Shown here: one piece after another, positions 1 to 8,824 of the stretch
Position numbering within the stretch: the stretch's first letter is position 1
Layout of the letters: each line of letters begins with the position of its first letter
The notes under the pieces: generated by a model
Seen by the model: the letters and a program-made list of their open reading frames with translations, nothing else
The model's database searches: none
Told to the model about the DNA's origin: nothing
Source of the DNA: CBFHOS01 sp965657645
Lineage (GTDB): Bacteria; Pseudomonadota; Alphaproteobacteria; Puniceispirillales; Puniceispirillaceae
Direction of reading: 5' to 3'
NCBI GenBank assembly: GCA_965657645.1
Contig: CBFHOS010000025.1
Location: forward strand, 1 to 27,343
DNA length: 27,343 bases
Program-made: the position numbers and the translations under genes

Positions 1-446
1 TTATCCATGTGCCTGATCAGAATGTGATGTTTACAGGTGATATTGTTGAATATCATTCGGCCTGCTATTGCGGTGATGGTCATTTCAATGATTGGGGCGA
101 TACGCTTGATGCGATTAAATGGTTTGATGTTGATGCCATTGCCCCTGGTCGTGGTGATGCGCTATTGGGCAAGCAAATGGTGAATGATGCGATTGAAAAT
201 ACCCGCGATTTTGTCACTTCAACCTATCAGCCTGCCGCACGCGTTGCCGCAAGAGGTGGCTCGCTAAAAGAGGCATGGGATGCGGTGCGTGCGGCGTGCG
301 ATCCGAAATTTGCTGATTACGCCATTTATGAGCATTGCCTGCCTTTTAATGTGGCACGTGCCTATGATGAAGCGCGGGGCATTGATACGCCGCGCATCTG
401 GACGGCAGAGCGCGACCAGCAAATGTGGGAAGCACTGCAAAGTTAG
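1..446 (+). CDS. MBL-fold metallo-hydrolase, C-terminal part (5' end outside window)
   Basis: The frame is open from the left edge (Ile-His-Val-Pro-Asp-Gln), so the GTG at 9 is probably internal and the start lies outside the window. What remains is the C-terminal half of a metallo-beta-lactamase-fold protein. It has a strand ending in FTGDIVEYH, where the Asp is the usual metal-bridging residue, and a later PGRGD segment typical of the C-terminal region of the fold. The HxHxDH motif would lie upstream. Twenty-four bases separate the stop from the next gene, an FAD aromatic hydroxylase, so they are probably co-transcribed. MBL hydrolases of this kind are often found beside FAD hydroxylase, DUF2783 and maiA genes in proteobacterial aromatic operons. 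The substrate is unknown. Confidence 0.8.
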   Translation, partial: IHVPDQNVMFTGDIVEYHSACYCGDGHFNDWGDTLDAIKWFDVDAIAPGRGDALLGKQMVNDAIENTRDFVTSTYQPAARVAARGGSLKEAWDAVRAACDPKFADYAIYEHCLPFNVARAYDEARGIDTPRIWTAERDQQMWEALQS

Positions 447-470
447 GTGTTAAGAGAGAGGAGATAAGAG

Positions 471-2093
471 ATGGCACCTTATGATTATCAGCCCTTTGAG
501 TATGTTGCGCCAAAAGGGCTAACTGCGCCAGAGCCGCGCCATAAAATCGTTATTGTGGGGGCTGGCCCGATTGGGCTTGCGCTTGCGATTGATTTGGCAA
601 TGCGCGGTATCGAGTCGGTGGTGCTGGATGATAATAATGTTGTCTCTGTTGGCTCGCGTGCGATTTGCTGGGCCAAGCGTACGTTAGAGATCTTTGACCG
701 GCTTGGCATTGGCGAGCGTATGCTAGATAAGGGTGTTGTCTGGCAAGTTGGCCGCCTGTTTAACCAAGAGGATGAGGTTTATCAGTTCGATTTACTGCCA
801 GAAGAAGGGCATAAATATCCTGCCTTTATCAATCTGCAGCAATATTATGTTGAATAATATCTGATAGAAAGAGCGCGTGATTTCACTGACCTCATTGATC
901 TGCGTTTTAACAATAAAGTCACCGCACATGAGGATAAGGGCGCGCATATCACCCTTGATATTGAAACGCCAGACGGCCCTTATCAGCTAGAGGCTGATTA
1001 CATGATTGCCTGTGATGGGGCAGGCTCGCCAACGCGCAAAAGGATGGGGTTATCATTTGAAGGGCAAACTTTTAATGAGCATTTCCTCATCGCTGATGTG
1101 GTGATGGAAGAGAGCCCGTTTGTCACTGAAAAGGCAGAAAGATGGTTCTGGTTTAAACCGCCTTTTCATAAAGGCCAATCAGCGCTCCTCCACCAACAGC
1201 CTGACAATATTTATCGCATTGATTTACAGCTTGGCCCAGAGACTGACCCCGAAGCTGAGAATGATGCTGAAAAGGTTATGCCACGCATTGAAGAGATTAT
1301 GAAAGGTAAGCCTTTTAGTCTTGATTGGATGAGTGTCTATAAATTCCGATGTGCCAAAATTGACCAATTTATTCATGGACGGGTTATTTTTGTGGGCGAT
1401 AGCGCGCATGTCGTCTCGCCGTTTGGTGCGCGCGGTGGCAATGGCGGTATTCATGATGTTGATAATATCGGCTGGAAGCTTGCCGCGCTCTATGATGGAA
1501 CGGCTGGCCCTGATATTTTGAAAAGCTATGATGAGGAACGTGGTCATGGGGCGGCTGAAAATATTGCCAATTCATCACGTGCGACCAACTTTATGACGCC
1601 GAAATCACCGATTGAGATGCTGTTTCGTGATGAGGTATTGAACCTCGCTAGCAAAGCGCCTTTTGCGCGTAAGCTTATTAATTCAGGCAGGCTGTCTGTG
1701 CCTTGTTCATTGGCTGGCTTGTCGTTTCTTACAAACGGGCCGTGCCTTGCACCTGTTGGTGAGGCGTTAAAAGATGCCCCTCTGGAAGGCGGCAAATGGT
1801 TGATTGAAATTATGGCGGCTGAATTTACGCTTCTGGCTGTGGGGGCGTGCATTGCCCCTCGGATTGCGGGTGTTCACCGCATTGGCCTTAATCAAAGCCA
1901 TGATGACTATCCTTGTTATCAGGCGGCCCGTGATTTTGCCAATGAGGATTTTGCCAATGCGGATTTTGTCCGCCAGCGTTATGGCGAGAGCGGGCTATAT
2001 CTCATCCGCCCTGACGGTCATATTGCCGCCTCTTTTGAGGTGGCTGATGAAGCTGAAATAAGGGCCGCCCTTGATAAGGCAAGCGGGCATTAA
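471..2093 (+). pseudogene. FAD-dependent aromatic hydroxylase (MhpA/PheA-like) with in-frame TAA
   Basis: A 540-codon frame starts at an ATG behind AGGAG and is interrupted only by a TAA at 855-857 (codon 129), directly after ...QQYYVE. The same frame continues as YLIERARDFTDLIDLRF with no length change, so this is a point nonsense mutation (GAA or CAA/AAA to TAA), not a frameshift. Both halves carry the class A flavoprotein monooxygenase signature. The GAGPIG dinucleotide-binding motif is at residues 30-35, CDGAGS near 181-186, and the FAD-ribityl motif GDSAHVVSPFGARGGNGG near 310-327. A thioredoxin-like tail follows (LYLIRPDGHIAASF). Members hydroxylate phenolic rings with NAD(P)H and O2. 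The operon position beside maiA suggests ring hydroxylation before a gentisate/homogentisate-type cleavage. It is either a recent pseudogene or carries a sequencing error; the rest is undecayed. Confidence 0.88.
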
Positions 2094-2120
2094 AAGACCA
2101 CGCTTTGAGGAGCAGTTATA

Positions 2121-2351
2121 ATGACGAATAATAGTGGTGAAAGTCTAATTGGTGCCGATAGGTTGGGCGCGGATGGTGATGCCTTCTATGAGGCTTTGAT
2201 GAATTTGCATGAGGGGTTAAGCGAGGCGCAAAGCCATGCGCTAAATGCGCGTCTCGTCCTGATGATGAGCAATGAGATAGGTGACTTAAATCGCCTGAAA
2301 GCGTTATTCGCAGACGCAAAATCATATGAGGACAAATCAAATGACGCGTGA
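2121..2351 (+). CDS. DUF2783 family small protein
   Basis: A 76-residue acidic protein beginning at ATG 2121, with GAGGAG about 8 bases upstream. Helical segments such as DAFYEALMNLHEGL and ALNARLVLMMSNEIGD match what I recall of DUF2783, a small family repeatedly found next to FAD-dependent aromatic hydroxylases in Proteobacteria. No catalytic residues or membrane segments are visible. It sits 27 bases after the hydroxylase stop and its 3' end overlaps the start of maiA, so translation is coupled. A helper or subunit role for the neighbouring hydroxylase is a guess from the recurring neighbourhood; no biochemical function is established to my knowledge. Confidence 0.8.
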   Translation: MTNNSGESLIGADRLGADGDAFYEALMNLHEGLSEAQSHALNARLVLMMSNEIGDLNRLKALFADAKSYEDKSNDA

Positions 2352-2976
2352 AATCATTTTATATGATTACCCAAAATCATCTGCCAGCTATCGGGTGCGC
2401 ATCGCCCTTAATTTGCTTGGGCTAGACTATCAAATAGAGACGGTCAATTTGCTGGATGGCAGTCACCGTGCCCCAGAGCATTTAGCGCGTAACCCGCAAG
2501 GGCTGGTGCCAGCTTTATGGATTGATGGTGTGATGCTGACGCAATCTTTGGCAATTTTGGATTATCTATCTAACACCACAGAGCTGTCACTTTTGCCAGA
2601 TGATGCGATGGCACGTGCGCGCATCTCAGCAGCAGCAATGGCGATTGTGGTCGACCTTCACCCGGTTTGCAACCTATCTGTGATGCTTCACGCAACAGGC
2701 GGCAAGGAGCCGGCAAAGACACAATGGATGCAACATTTCATCCGGCCTGGTCTGCTAGCTTTTGAAGCGATGATAGCAGCCCCAAATTTCAAAATTGATT
2801 CAGGTCATTTCTGTGCCGGTTCTGGCCCGTCTTTGGCAGATATTTGCCTGATACCACAGCTTTATAACGCTAAAAGATGGGGCGTTGATTATTCAGATTG
2901 CCCACATATTTGCACAGCAGAGGCCACATGTGCTGTTCTGCCAGCCTTTGTTGATGCGCACCCCGATAATGGCTAG
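2341..2976 (+). CDS. maiA: Maleylacetoacetate isomerase (zeta-class GST)
   Basis: Isomerises maleylacetoacetate (or maleylpyruvate) to the fumaryl form using glutathione, the step after homogentisate/gentisate ring cleavage. I place the start at ATG 2341, because TGAGGA lies 8 bases before it and the product then begins MTREIILYDYPKSSASYRVR. An in-frame ATG at 2326 would add five residues. The SSAxYRVRIALN motif is the zeta-GST glutathione-activating segment. NPQGLVPALWIDG holds the cis-Pro of the thioredoxin fold, and TQSLAILDYL is the glutathione gamma-glutamyl site. At 211 residues it has the family length. It overlaps DUF2783 by 11 bases and ends the first operon. The closest alternative is maleylpyruvate isomerase, which has the same fold and cannot be separated by eye. 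Confidence 0.88.
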   Translation: MTREIILYDYPKSSASYRVRIALNLLGLDYQIETVNLLDGSHRAPEHLARNPQGLVPALWIDGVMLTQSLAILDYLSNTTELSLLPDDAMARARISAAAMAIVVDLHPVCNLSVMLHATGGKEPAKTQWMQHFIRPGLLAFEAMIAAPNFKIDSGHFCAGSGPSLADICLIPQLYNAKRWGVDYSDCPHICTAEATCAVLPAFVDAHPDNG

Positions 2977-3149
2977 CGAGGGGCCATGACGTACGTTAAG
3001 AGCCTCGAAGGAGGGCGTGATAATTTATTGTTAGGCTATCTGATTAAATTGTGCTTAACTATTAGCCCTTTCGTAAAGGTGATGTGCGGCCATAATGCCA
3101 GTTTAGTTGCCAGTTTAGTTGCCAGTTGAATTATTAAGTGTCGTAAATA
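2977..3149 (+). other. Intergenic gap with a 12-bp tandem repeat
   Basis: This 173-base gap separates the maiA operon from the next MBL gene. No ORF or clear terminator was seen. It contains about 2.6 tandem copies of GCCAGTTTAGTT at 3097-3127. The promoter of the downstream gene presumably lies here, but I could not assign -35/-10 boxes with confidence. Confidence 0.5.
3097..3127 (+). repeat. Short tandem repeat, 12-bp unit, about 2.6 copies
   Basis: The unit GCCAGTTTAGTT occurs twice in full and once as GCCAGTT, without mismatches. It lies about 23 bases before the ATG of the MBL hydrolase at 3150, so copy number could change the leader or an operator. No known binding motif is recognised. 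Confidence 0.85.
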
Positions 3150-4052
3150 ATGGACAAATCAGTGAAAACAGAATTTATAGCATTGGGTACCGGTGGTGGG
3201 CCGACGCCAAAGCTTGAACGTGCCCAGCCTGCTCATGCGATTAAGCGCGGGGAGCGTGTGCTTCTTGTGGATTGTGGCGACGGCGCATTTCGGCAATTAC
3301 GCGGGGCTAATATCGATTTGCGCATGGTGCATGATGTGTTTATCAGCCATCATCATTTCGACCATATTGGTAGTCTGTTTGCCTGTCTTGGTCTGAATAT
3401 GATGCTTCATCGCAAGACAAAGCTAACCATCTATGGCCCCCCTGGTACCAAGGCTATTATCGACGGGCTATTGGCCGCGTGCGATGCGCCCCATTCGGCA
3501 GGTTTCGGCGTGCCTGGCCAAACATTAACGCACCCAAGGGCGTTTGTCTCGGTCAACGAAATTGTGCCAGGTGATGAGGTTATTATCGATGATATCACCG
3601 TCACTTTTTGCGAGAATACGCATTACCGCGCCGAAGAGCAGTTTGGCCAAGAGGGGCCATTATCGCTTGCTATGCGCTTTGACGCGCCAGACAGATCGAT
3701 TGTATTTACCGGTGATACCGGGCCTTGCAAGGGGTTGGAGCAATTTGCAAATGGTGCGCAATTGCTTGTCGGAGAGCTGATTGATGTTGAAGCAACGATG
3801 GCGCGGATCAGGGCGAAGAACCTGACTATGCCCGAAGAACGCTTGGATATGATGGCGCATCATATGGAACAACATCATCTGCGCCCAGAGCAACTTGGCA
3901 AAATGGCCACAAGCGCGGGTGTGACAGAATTGGTGGCGGTGCATCTGCCTTTTGACCAGCTTAGCCAAGAAGACCACGATAAAATAACCGCTATGATAGC
4001 CTCAGAATTCACAGGCAAAATAGCGATTGGCGAAGATCTTGGGCGCTATTAG
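3150..4052 (+). CDS. RNase Z-like MBL-fold metal-dependent hydrolase
   Basis: A 300-residue member of the RNase Z/arylsulfatase branch of the metallo-beta-lactamase superfamily. Near the N-terminus LGTGGGPTPK leads into LLVDCGDGAFRQL. The zinc-binding motif SHHHFDHIGS sits near residues 66-75, a second histidine in ENTHYR near 158, the bridging Asp in VFTGDTGP near 191, and a late His in LVAVHLPF. All metal ligands expected for the family are present, so it should be an active hydrolase. The family includes tRNA 3' processing enzymes and hydrolases of sulfate or carboxylic esters. With sulfatases and aromatic genes around it, an ester or lactone substrate is likelier than tRNA, but this is inference. 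There is no strong ribosome-binding site before ATG 3150. The dehalogenase gene follows after 69 bases. Confidence 0.82.
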   Translation: MDKSVKTEFIALGTGGGPTPKLERAQPAHAIKRGERVLLVDCGDGAFRQLRGANIDLRMVHDVFISHHHFDHIGSLFACLGLNMMLHRKTKLTIYGPPGTKAIIDGLLAACDAPHSAGFGVPGQTLTHPRAFVSVNEIVPGDEVIIDDITVTFCENTHYRAEEQFGQEGPLSLAMRFDAPDRSIVFTGDTGPCKGLEQFANGAQLLVGELIDVEATMARIRAKNLTMPEERLDMMAHHMEQHHLRPEQLGKMATSAGVTELVAVHLPFDQLSQEDHDKITAMIASEFTGKIAIGEDLGRY

Positions 4053-4121
4053 ACACCGTGTCAAATGCATTAATCTCATCATTTTTATGGAAATAAAAAG
4101 TAAGTAAAGCGGAGTTAAGGT

Positions 4122-7100
4122 TTGTATTCTAAGTTATTTTCAAATCGCGATAGGCCATTTCATTTTGGCCCTTACCCGCTAGAGCGATTAGCGCGATGTG
4201 ATGAAGCCGATTTGACGCATACGCCGGCAATGCGTGCCTTAGATTTCTCACGCCCAGAGCAAGTAACATCTATCGTCAATGCAATGGGCGAATATCAGGC
4301 GGCCATGGATGCGACAACGCATGGCAAGGTGAATAAGGTCAAGTCAACTATACCCGCAGATTTGCAAGAACGCGCCAATCACCTAAAGGCGTTTGGTTAT
4401 TTCGGTGATGCCTCGATGGTTGGCATTTGTGAGTTGCCAAAAACGGCCTTTCTAGACACGCCTTTGCGCAACCCTGATATTGACCGGCTGGCAGAGGATC
4501 TGAAAACAAGACAGACAACTTCTATTGCTTCGGGCATTGATATGATTATGGCAGGTCTGAAAGATGCCATGAATGCGCCGCCGGCACAATTTAGCCACCA
4601 CACGCATGCGATCATTATCTTGTTTGAACATTTGCGTGACCCATCTCCAGAAGAGCCGGGAAGTGATTGGATATTGGATGCGCAAGATCACAGGGCATGT
4701 CTTCGTTCGTCCGAAGCGGCTGTGATTATGGGCAATTATATTCGCACGCTTGGCTATGATGCGCTGGCCCATACGGCGACAACTTCAGGCGTGGATTTAA
4801 ACAAGCTGGCTGTTGCGGCAGGGCTGGCATCTGTCAAAGATGGTGCCTTAGAGGCGCCTTGGCTTGGCGCACGCTTTGGCCTTGCGGCTGTGACGACAAA
4901 TCTGCCACTGCTAACAGACAAGCCACTTGCCAAATCTCAGCCATGGATGGCAACAAGCGGCCCGTCATGGTGGATGGGCAAAGGGTCGGTCAAGGGGGGG
5001 CTTACCCGCGATCCTTATGCAAAGCGTGATTATGTTGATGGCCCGCATCCGTTTGAGACGCTCAAGCGGGTAGATAGCCCGACAACATATATTGACGAGG
5101 CGAATATCCCGCGTGTGCCAAAGCGAACGGATATGTTTGCGCGCGCGAAATTTGGGGAATTGGGAAAGGCCGTTCAGGAAAATGCCACCGGTGGCTATTT
5201 TAGTAATAAGGCCGCCACAGCAGGGGCACAGCGCAGGCTGATGGGGGCCTTTGTGCTGTTCCAAGATGGACCATCTGCGGATGGGCCGCGCCCCACAGAT
5301 GCTGAGCGTAATGCAGCCAATATCAAGGCGGCGTCTTATTTTCTGGGGGCTGATGCTGCGGGCCTTAGCCGGTGCCCTGAATGGGTGTGGTATTCGCATG
5401 ATGCGACGGGGGCAAAAATTGACCCGCCGCATGACCAAGCGATCAGCATGATTATTGACCAAGGCTTTGAGACGATGGATGGTGCGAGCGGCGATGATTG
5501 GATATCTGTATCGCTCTCTATGCGCGCTTATCTGCGCTTTTCATTGCTTGGCGGGATTATTGCAAAACATATCCGAAATCTTGGTTTCAAGGCGGCGGCC
5601 CATACAAATATGGAAGGCAAAGTGATTCAGCCGCCATTGTTGCTATTATCGGGTCTAGGCGAGGTATCGCGTATTGGTGAGGTGATCTTAAACCCGTTTC
5701 TTGGCCCGCGCCTGAAATCAGGTGTGGTGACAACCGATATGCCGATGGCGCATGATAAGCCGATTGATTTTGGTCTGCAAAAATTCTGTGAGCAATGTAA
5801 CAAATGCGCGCGTGAATGCCCTGCTGGGGCGATTACCGCTGGTCCAAAATTGATGTTTAATGGCTATGAGACTTGGAAGTCAGATAGCCAGAAATGCTCA
5901 ACCTATCGGATCACAACACCGGGCGGTGCGATGTGTGGGCGCTGTATGAAAACCTGCCCCTGGAACCTTGAGGGGCTATTTGCTGAAAAGCCATTCCGCT
6001 GGGCTGCCATGAATATTCCAAAGGCGGCACCTGCCTTGGCAAAGCTTGATGATTTTGTCGGCAATGGCGGCTTGAATGACCAAAAGAAATGGTGGTGGGA
6101 TCTGAAACTTGGTGATGATGGCGCCTATCATCCGGTGCAAGAACCTGTTAATCGACGCGGCTTACAAAAGGATTTGAAATTAAAGTTCGAAGATCAAACG
6201 CTGGCTGTCTATCCGGCGAATTTGGCGCCGCATCCGCATCTATATCCGTTCCCTATGGACCGTGAGGCAGGGATTGAGGCTTATCAAGCGCTGGTAACAG
6301 CAGAGGAATATAAAGCAAAGATTTCCAAAGGTGAGCGCGACCATCTTCATATTTATACAAATGATGGGCCGTCGCCTGTGTTGCGTGTAAAGGTGTCCAA
6401 AGTTGAGGCGATGACCAAGGATGTGACGAAATATGAATTGCGCGCGCTTGATGGCGCCGACCTGCCTGAATGGGCGGCAGGGGCGCACCTAGATATCGTT
6501 GTTGCACCTGAATATCTGCGCCAATATTCCATGTCAGGTGACCCGGCTGACCGGTCGAAATACCAAATTGGCGTGTTGCGCGAAGATGAAGGCAAGGGCG
6601 GATCAAAGCTTCTTCATCGTATCTTTAGTGAAGGTCGCAAAATATTTATCTCGGAGCCGATTAATCATTTCCCTCTAAATGAACAAGCGACCAAGACCTT
6701 TTTGATGGGCGGCGGCATTGGGATTACGCCTATGATCGCGTTTGCGCATAGGATGCACCATCTTGGGTTGGATTTTGAGCTTCATTACTCAGCTAGTAGC
6801 CGAGATAATGCCGGCTTCTTGCAAGATCTGGCAGATATGCCGTGGGCGGAGCGTGTGACGCTTCATATATCTGATGAAAATAAGCGGGCTGATTTAGATA
6901 GTATTTTATCTGATTATGCAGATGGCTGGCATGTTTATACCTGTGGGCCAGATAGATATATGAATGGCGTGATTGAAGCGGCCGAAAGGCAAGGCTTCCC
7001 CGAAGAGGCGCGGCATCTGGAATATTTCAGCGTACCAGAACAGCCAGATTACGAGAATCATGATTTCATCTTAAAGCTTGTGAAATCTGGTAAAGAGCTT

Positions 7101-7325
7101 CATGTGCCAGCCGATAAATCGGCAACAGATGTGCTGACAGAAAACGGGATTCCGATTGATGTTAAATGTGATGATGGTCTGTGCGGGGTCTGCAAATGTG
7201 GCCTGCTCGCAGGTGAGGTTGAGCATCGTGACTTTGTGCTGTCTGGAAAGCAACGCGAAACACAGGTTATTTTATGCCAATCGCGTGCGGCACAAGAAAA
7301 TGGCGTCATCGAAGTTGACCTGTAA
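4122..7325 (+). CDS. Self-sufficient (catabolic) reductive dehalogenase fused to flavin/2Fe-2S reductase
   Basis: A 1067-residue fusion starting at TTG 4122, with GGAG seven bases upstream. The N-terminal ~700 residues are a cobalamin-dependent reductive dehalogenase carrying two [4Fe-4S] motifs. The first is C556-x2-C559-x2-C562-x3-C566-P and the second is C592-x12-C605-x2-C608-x3-C612-P. The C-terminal third is a phthalate-dioxygenase-reductase-like module. It has RQYSMS (800-805, flavin), GGGIGITPM (863-871, NAD(P)H), CGP at 941, and a plant-type [2Fe-2S] site C1016-x4-C1021-x2-C1024-x27-C1052. This architecture is that of the respiration-independent, oxygen-tolerant enzymes BhbA (Comamonas) and NpRdhA (Nitratireductor), which remove halogens from halophenols using NAD(P)H. 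There is no twin-arginine signal and no RdhB-like anchor nearby, so it should be cytosolic and catabolic. It probably acts on a halogenated hydroxyaryl acid; the substrate itself is inferred. Confidence 0.93.
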   Translation: MYSKLFSNRDRPFHFGPYPLERLARCDEADLTHTPAMRALDFSRPEQVTSIVNAMGEYQAAMDATTHGKVNKVKSTIPADLQERANHLKAFGYFGDASMVGICELPKTAFLDTPLRNPDIDRLAEDLKTRQTTSIASGIDMIMAGLKDAMNAPPAQFSHHTHAIIILFEHLRDPSPEEPGSDWILDAQDHRACLRSSEAAVIMGNYIRTLGYDALAHTATTSGVDLNKLAVAAGLASVKDGALEAPWLGARFGLAAVTTNLPLLTDKPLAKSQPWMATSGPSWWMGKGSVKGGLTRDPYAKRDYVDGPHPFETLKRVDSPTTYIDEANIPRVPKRTDMFARAKFGELGKAVQENATGGYFSNKAATAGAQRRLMGAFVLFQDGPSADGPRPTDAERNAANIKAASYFLGADAAGLSRCPEWVWYSHDATGAKIDPPHDQAISMIIDQGFETMDGASGDDWISVSLSMRAYLRFSLLGGIIAKHIRNLGFKAAAHTNMEGKVIQPPLLLLSGLGEVSRIGEVILNPFLGPRLKSGVVTTDMPMAHDKPIDFGLQKFCEQCNKCARECPAGAITAGPKLMFNGYETWKSDSQKCSTYRITTPGGAMCGRCMKTCPWNLEGLFAEKPFRWAAMNIPKAAPALAKLDDFVGNGGLNDQKKWWWDLKLGDDGAYHPVQEPVNRRGLQKDLKLKFEDQTLAVYPANLAPHPHLYPFPMDREAGIEAYQALVTAEEYKAKISKGERDHLHIYTNDGPSPVLRVKVSKVEAMTKDVTKYELRALDGADLPEWAAGAHLDIVVAPEYLRQYSMSGDPADRSKYQIGVLREDEGKGGSKLLHRIFSEGRKIFISEPINHFPLNEQATKTFLMGGGIGITPMIAFAHRMHHLGLDFELHYSASSRDNAGFLQDLADMPWAERVTLHISDENKRADLDSILSDYADGWHVYTCGPDRYMNGVIEAAERQGFPEEARHLEYFSVPEQPDYENHDFILKLVKSGKELHVPADKSATDVLTENGIPIDVKCDDGLCGVCKCGLLAGEVEHRDFVLSGKQRETQVILCQSRAAQENGVIEVDL

Positions 7326-7369
7326 TGTCGCGTACGTAACATGATATCATTTATGTGATGTTTTAAGGG

Positions 7370-7384
7370 GCGGGCAAAGCCCGC
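7370..7384 (+). other. Perfect 6-bp GC hairpin between dehalogenase and O-demethylase genes
   Basis: GCGGGC-AAA-GCCCGC forms a stem of six G/C pairs with a three-base loop, 45 bases after the dehalogenase stop and 42 before the next ATG. No T-run follows on the plus strand, so a strong intrinsic terminator is unlikely. It may be an mRNA-stabilising or processing stem-loop within one transcript. Confidence 0.55.
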
Positions 7385-7425
7385 AAATGAATGAATAATC
7401 GCCGAATAAGGAAGAAAAAAATAAT

Positions 7426-8778
7426 ATGTCGAGTTCAAATGTGAGATCGCTTCAGGAAAAGATCGATGGCCATGATGATGTGTGGTCGATGCTCTATAAT
7501 GCGCATGCGCAGAAATTTACGTTTCCTGTACAGCCAGAATTTTCGAATTGGCTTGATGAGCAACGCGCGTGGCGCACCTCTGCGATATTCCAGAACATGT
7601 CTCACCATATGACAGATGTTTGCTTTGAAGGCCCAGACGTTGTGCGCTTATTGTCAGATTTTGGGGTGAATTCATTCAAAGATTTTGGCGCCATGCAGGC
7701 CAAGCAATATGTCGTTTGTAATGAAGATGGGCAATATATCGGCGATTCTGTGCTGTTCTGTGAGGAAGAAAATAAGGTCCTTATGGTCGGCAAGCCGATG
7801 GTTGCCAACTGGCTTCGGTTCCAAATCGAACAGGGTGATTATGATGTTGAGGTCGCATATATTGACCGCCCAACAGCCAATCTGACAGATCGCCGCCTCT
7901 ATCGTTTTCAGGTTCAAGGGCCGAATGCTGATAAGATTTTCAATGAATTAAATAATGGGCCAATTCCAGATATTCCGTTCTTCAAAATGGGCCGCTTCAA
8001 TGTTGGGGACTATCAGGTATGTGCGTTGAACCACCGTATGTCTGGTGAGCCGGGCTATGAGTTTTGGGGGCCATCCGAAGAAGGCGAGGCCGTTCGCGCG
8101 CTTATTCTGGAAGCGGGAAAAAAATATGACCTTGCACAAATTGGCGGCCGCATTTATCCGGTAACAGCCTGTGTATCTGGCTGGGTCGGATCGTGCCTAC
8201 CAGCGATTTATACAGGTGATGCGATGCGCGCCTATCGTGAATGGTTGCCTGAGACAAGCTTTGAAGCAAAGCATTCAATTGGCGGCTCAATGGCGACAGG
8301 CAATGTCGAAGATTTTTATCGCACCCCTTATGATCTTGGCTATGGGTTTATGGTGAAATTTGACCATGAATTTGTTGGCCGGGCGGCATTGGAAAAATTA
8401 CAGCCAGAAGAGAAGCTGAAGAAGGTGCGCCTATTATGGAACGCTGAGGATGTGGTCTCTGTTTATGCCAGTGCCTTTGGCGATGGCGAGCGCTATAAGA
8501 AGATTGAATTGCCAACGGGCAATTATTCAACCTCACCAAGTGACCGCGTTCAACATGAAGGCAAAGATGTTGGCGTGTCGTTCTATCCTGTATATTCAGA
8601 GGCGATGAGATCTTGCATGTCGCTTGCATCGATTGCGCCAGAGCTTGCCAAGGATGGGCAAGAGCTAACCTTGATTTGGGGCGAGCCTGATGGCGGTTCT
8701 GGCAAGCCAACAGTGGAGCGTCATATCCAGAAAGTCATCAGAGTTAAAGTGGACGCAAAGCCAATCAAACGCGCCTAG
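7426..8778 (+). CDS. GcvT-fold tetrahydrofolate-dependent aromatic O-demethylase (LigM/DesA-like)
   Basis: A 450-residue protein of the aminomethyltransferase (GcvT) superfamily, start ATG 7426 behind AAGGAAG. It looks like the LigM/DesA branch of Sphingobium, which moves the methyl group of vanillate, 3-O-methylgallate or syringate to tetrahydrofolate. It is not glycine-cleavage T protein. Seen here: SMATGNVEDFYRTPYDLGYGF near 286-306, characteristic of that branch; the GcvT-like MSGEPGYEFWGP; and the late FVGRAALEKL. No gcvH or gcvP is nearby, and the length (450) fits LigM (~470) better than GcvT (~370). It follows the reductive dehalogenase in the same direction by 100 bases and probably shares its transcript, linking demethylation and dehalogenation of one substrate. 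Related sulfur- or nitrogen-demethylating relatives (DmdA, dimethylglycine enzymes) cannot be fully excluded. Confidence 0.82.
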   Translation: MSSSNVRSLQEKIDGHDDVWSMLYNAHAQKFTFPVQPEFSNWLDEQRAWRTSAIFQNMSHHMTDVCFEGPDVVRLLSDFGVNSFKDFGAMQAKQYVVCNEDGQYIGDSVLFCEEENKVLMVGKPMVANWLRFQIEQGDYDVEVAYIDRPTANLTDRRLYRFQVQGPNADKIFNELNNGPIPDIPFFKMGRFNVGDYQVCALNHRMSGEPGYEFWGPSEEGEAVRALILEAGKKYDLAQIGGRIYPVTACVSGWVGSCLPAIYTGDAMRAYREWLPETSFEAKHSIGGSMATGNVEDFYRTPYDLGYGFMVKFDHEFVGRAALEKLQPEEKLKKVRLLWNAEDVVSVYASAFGDGERYKKIELPTGNYSTSPSDRVQHEGKDVGVSFYPVYSEAMRSCMSLASIAPELAKDGQELTLIWGEPDGGSGKPTVERHIQKVIRVKVDAKPIKRA

Positions 8779-8824
8779 CATGTAAACGGGAGCCGGTTAT
8801 AATCGTGGGGCATTTGGCGCTGTT

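Noticed and set aside
1224..1852. Minus-strand open frames across the hydroxylase
   Set aside because: Shadows of the plus-strand gene with no motifs or ribosome-binding sites.
3150..4052. Genuine RNase Z (tRNA 3' processing)
   Set aside because: Motifs allow it, but a catabolic neighbourhood and three paralogous MBL genes make a small-molecule hydrolase likelier.
7370..7384. Cobalamin riboswitch before the O-demethylase or dehalogenase
   Set aside because: Only a simple 6-bp hairpin is present; the conserved B12-box and multi-helix architecture are absent here and before 4122.
7426..8778. Glycine cleavage T protein
   Set aside because: Too long, no gcvH/gcvP nearby, and the NVEDFYRTPYDLGYG segment points to LigM/DesA-type demethylases.
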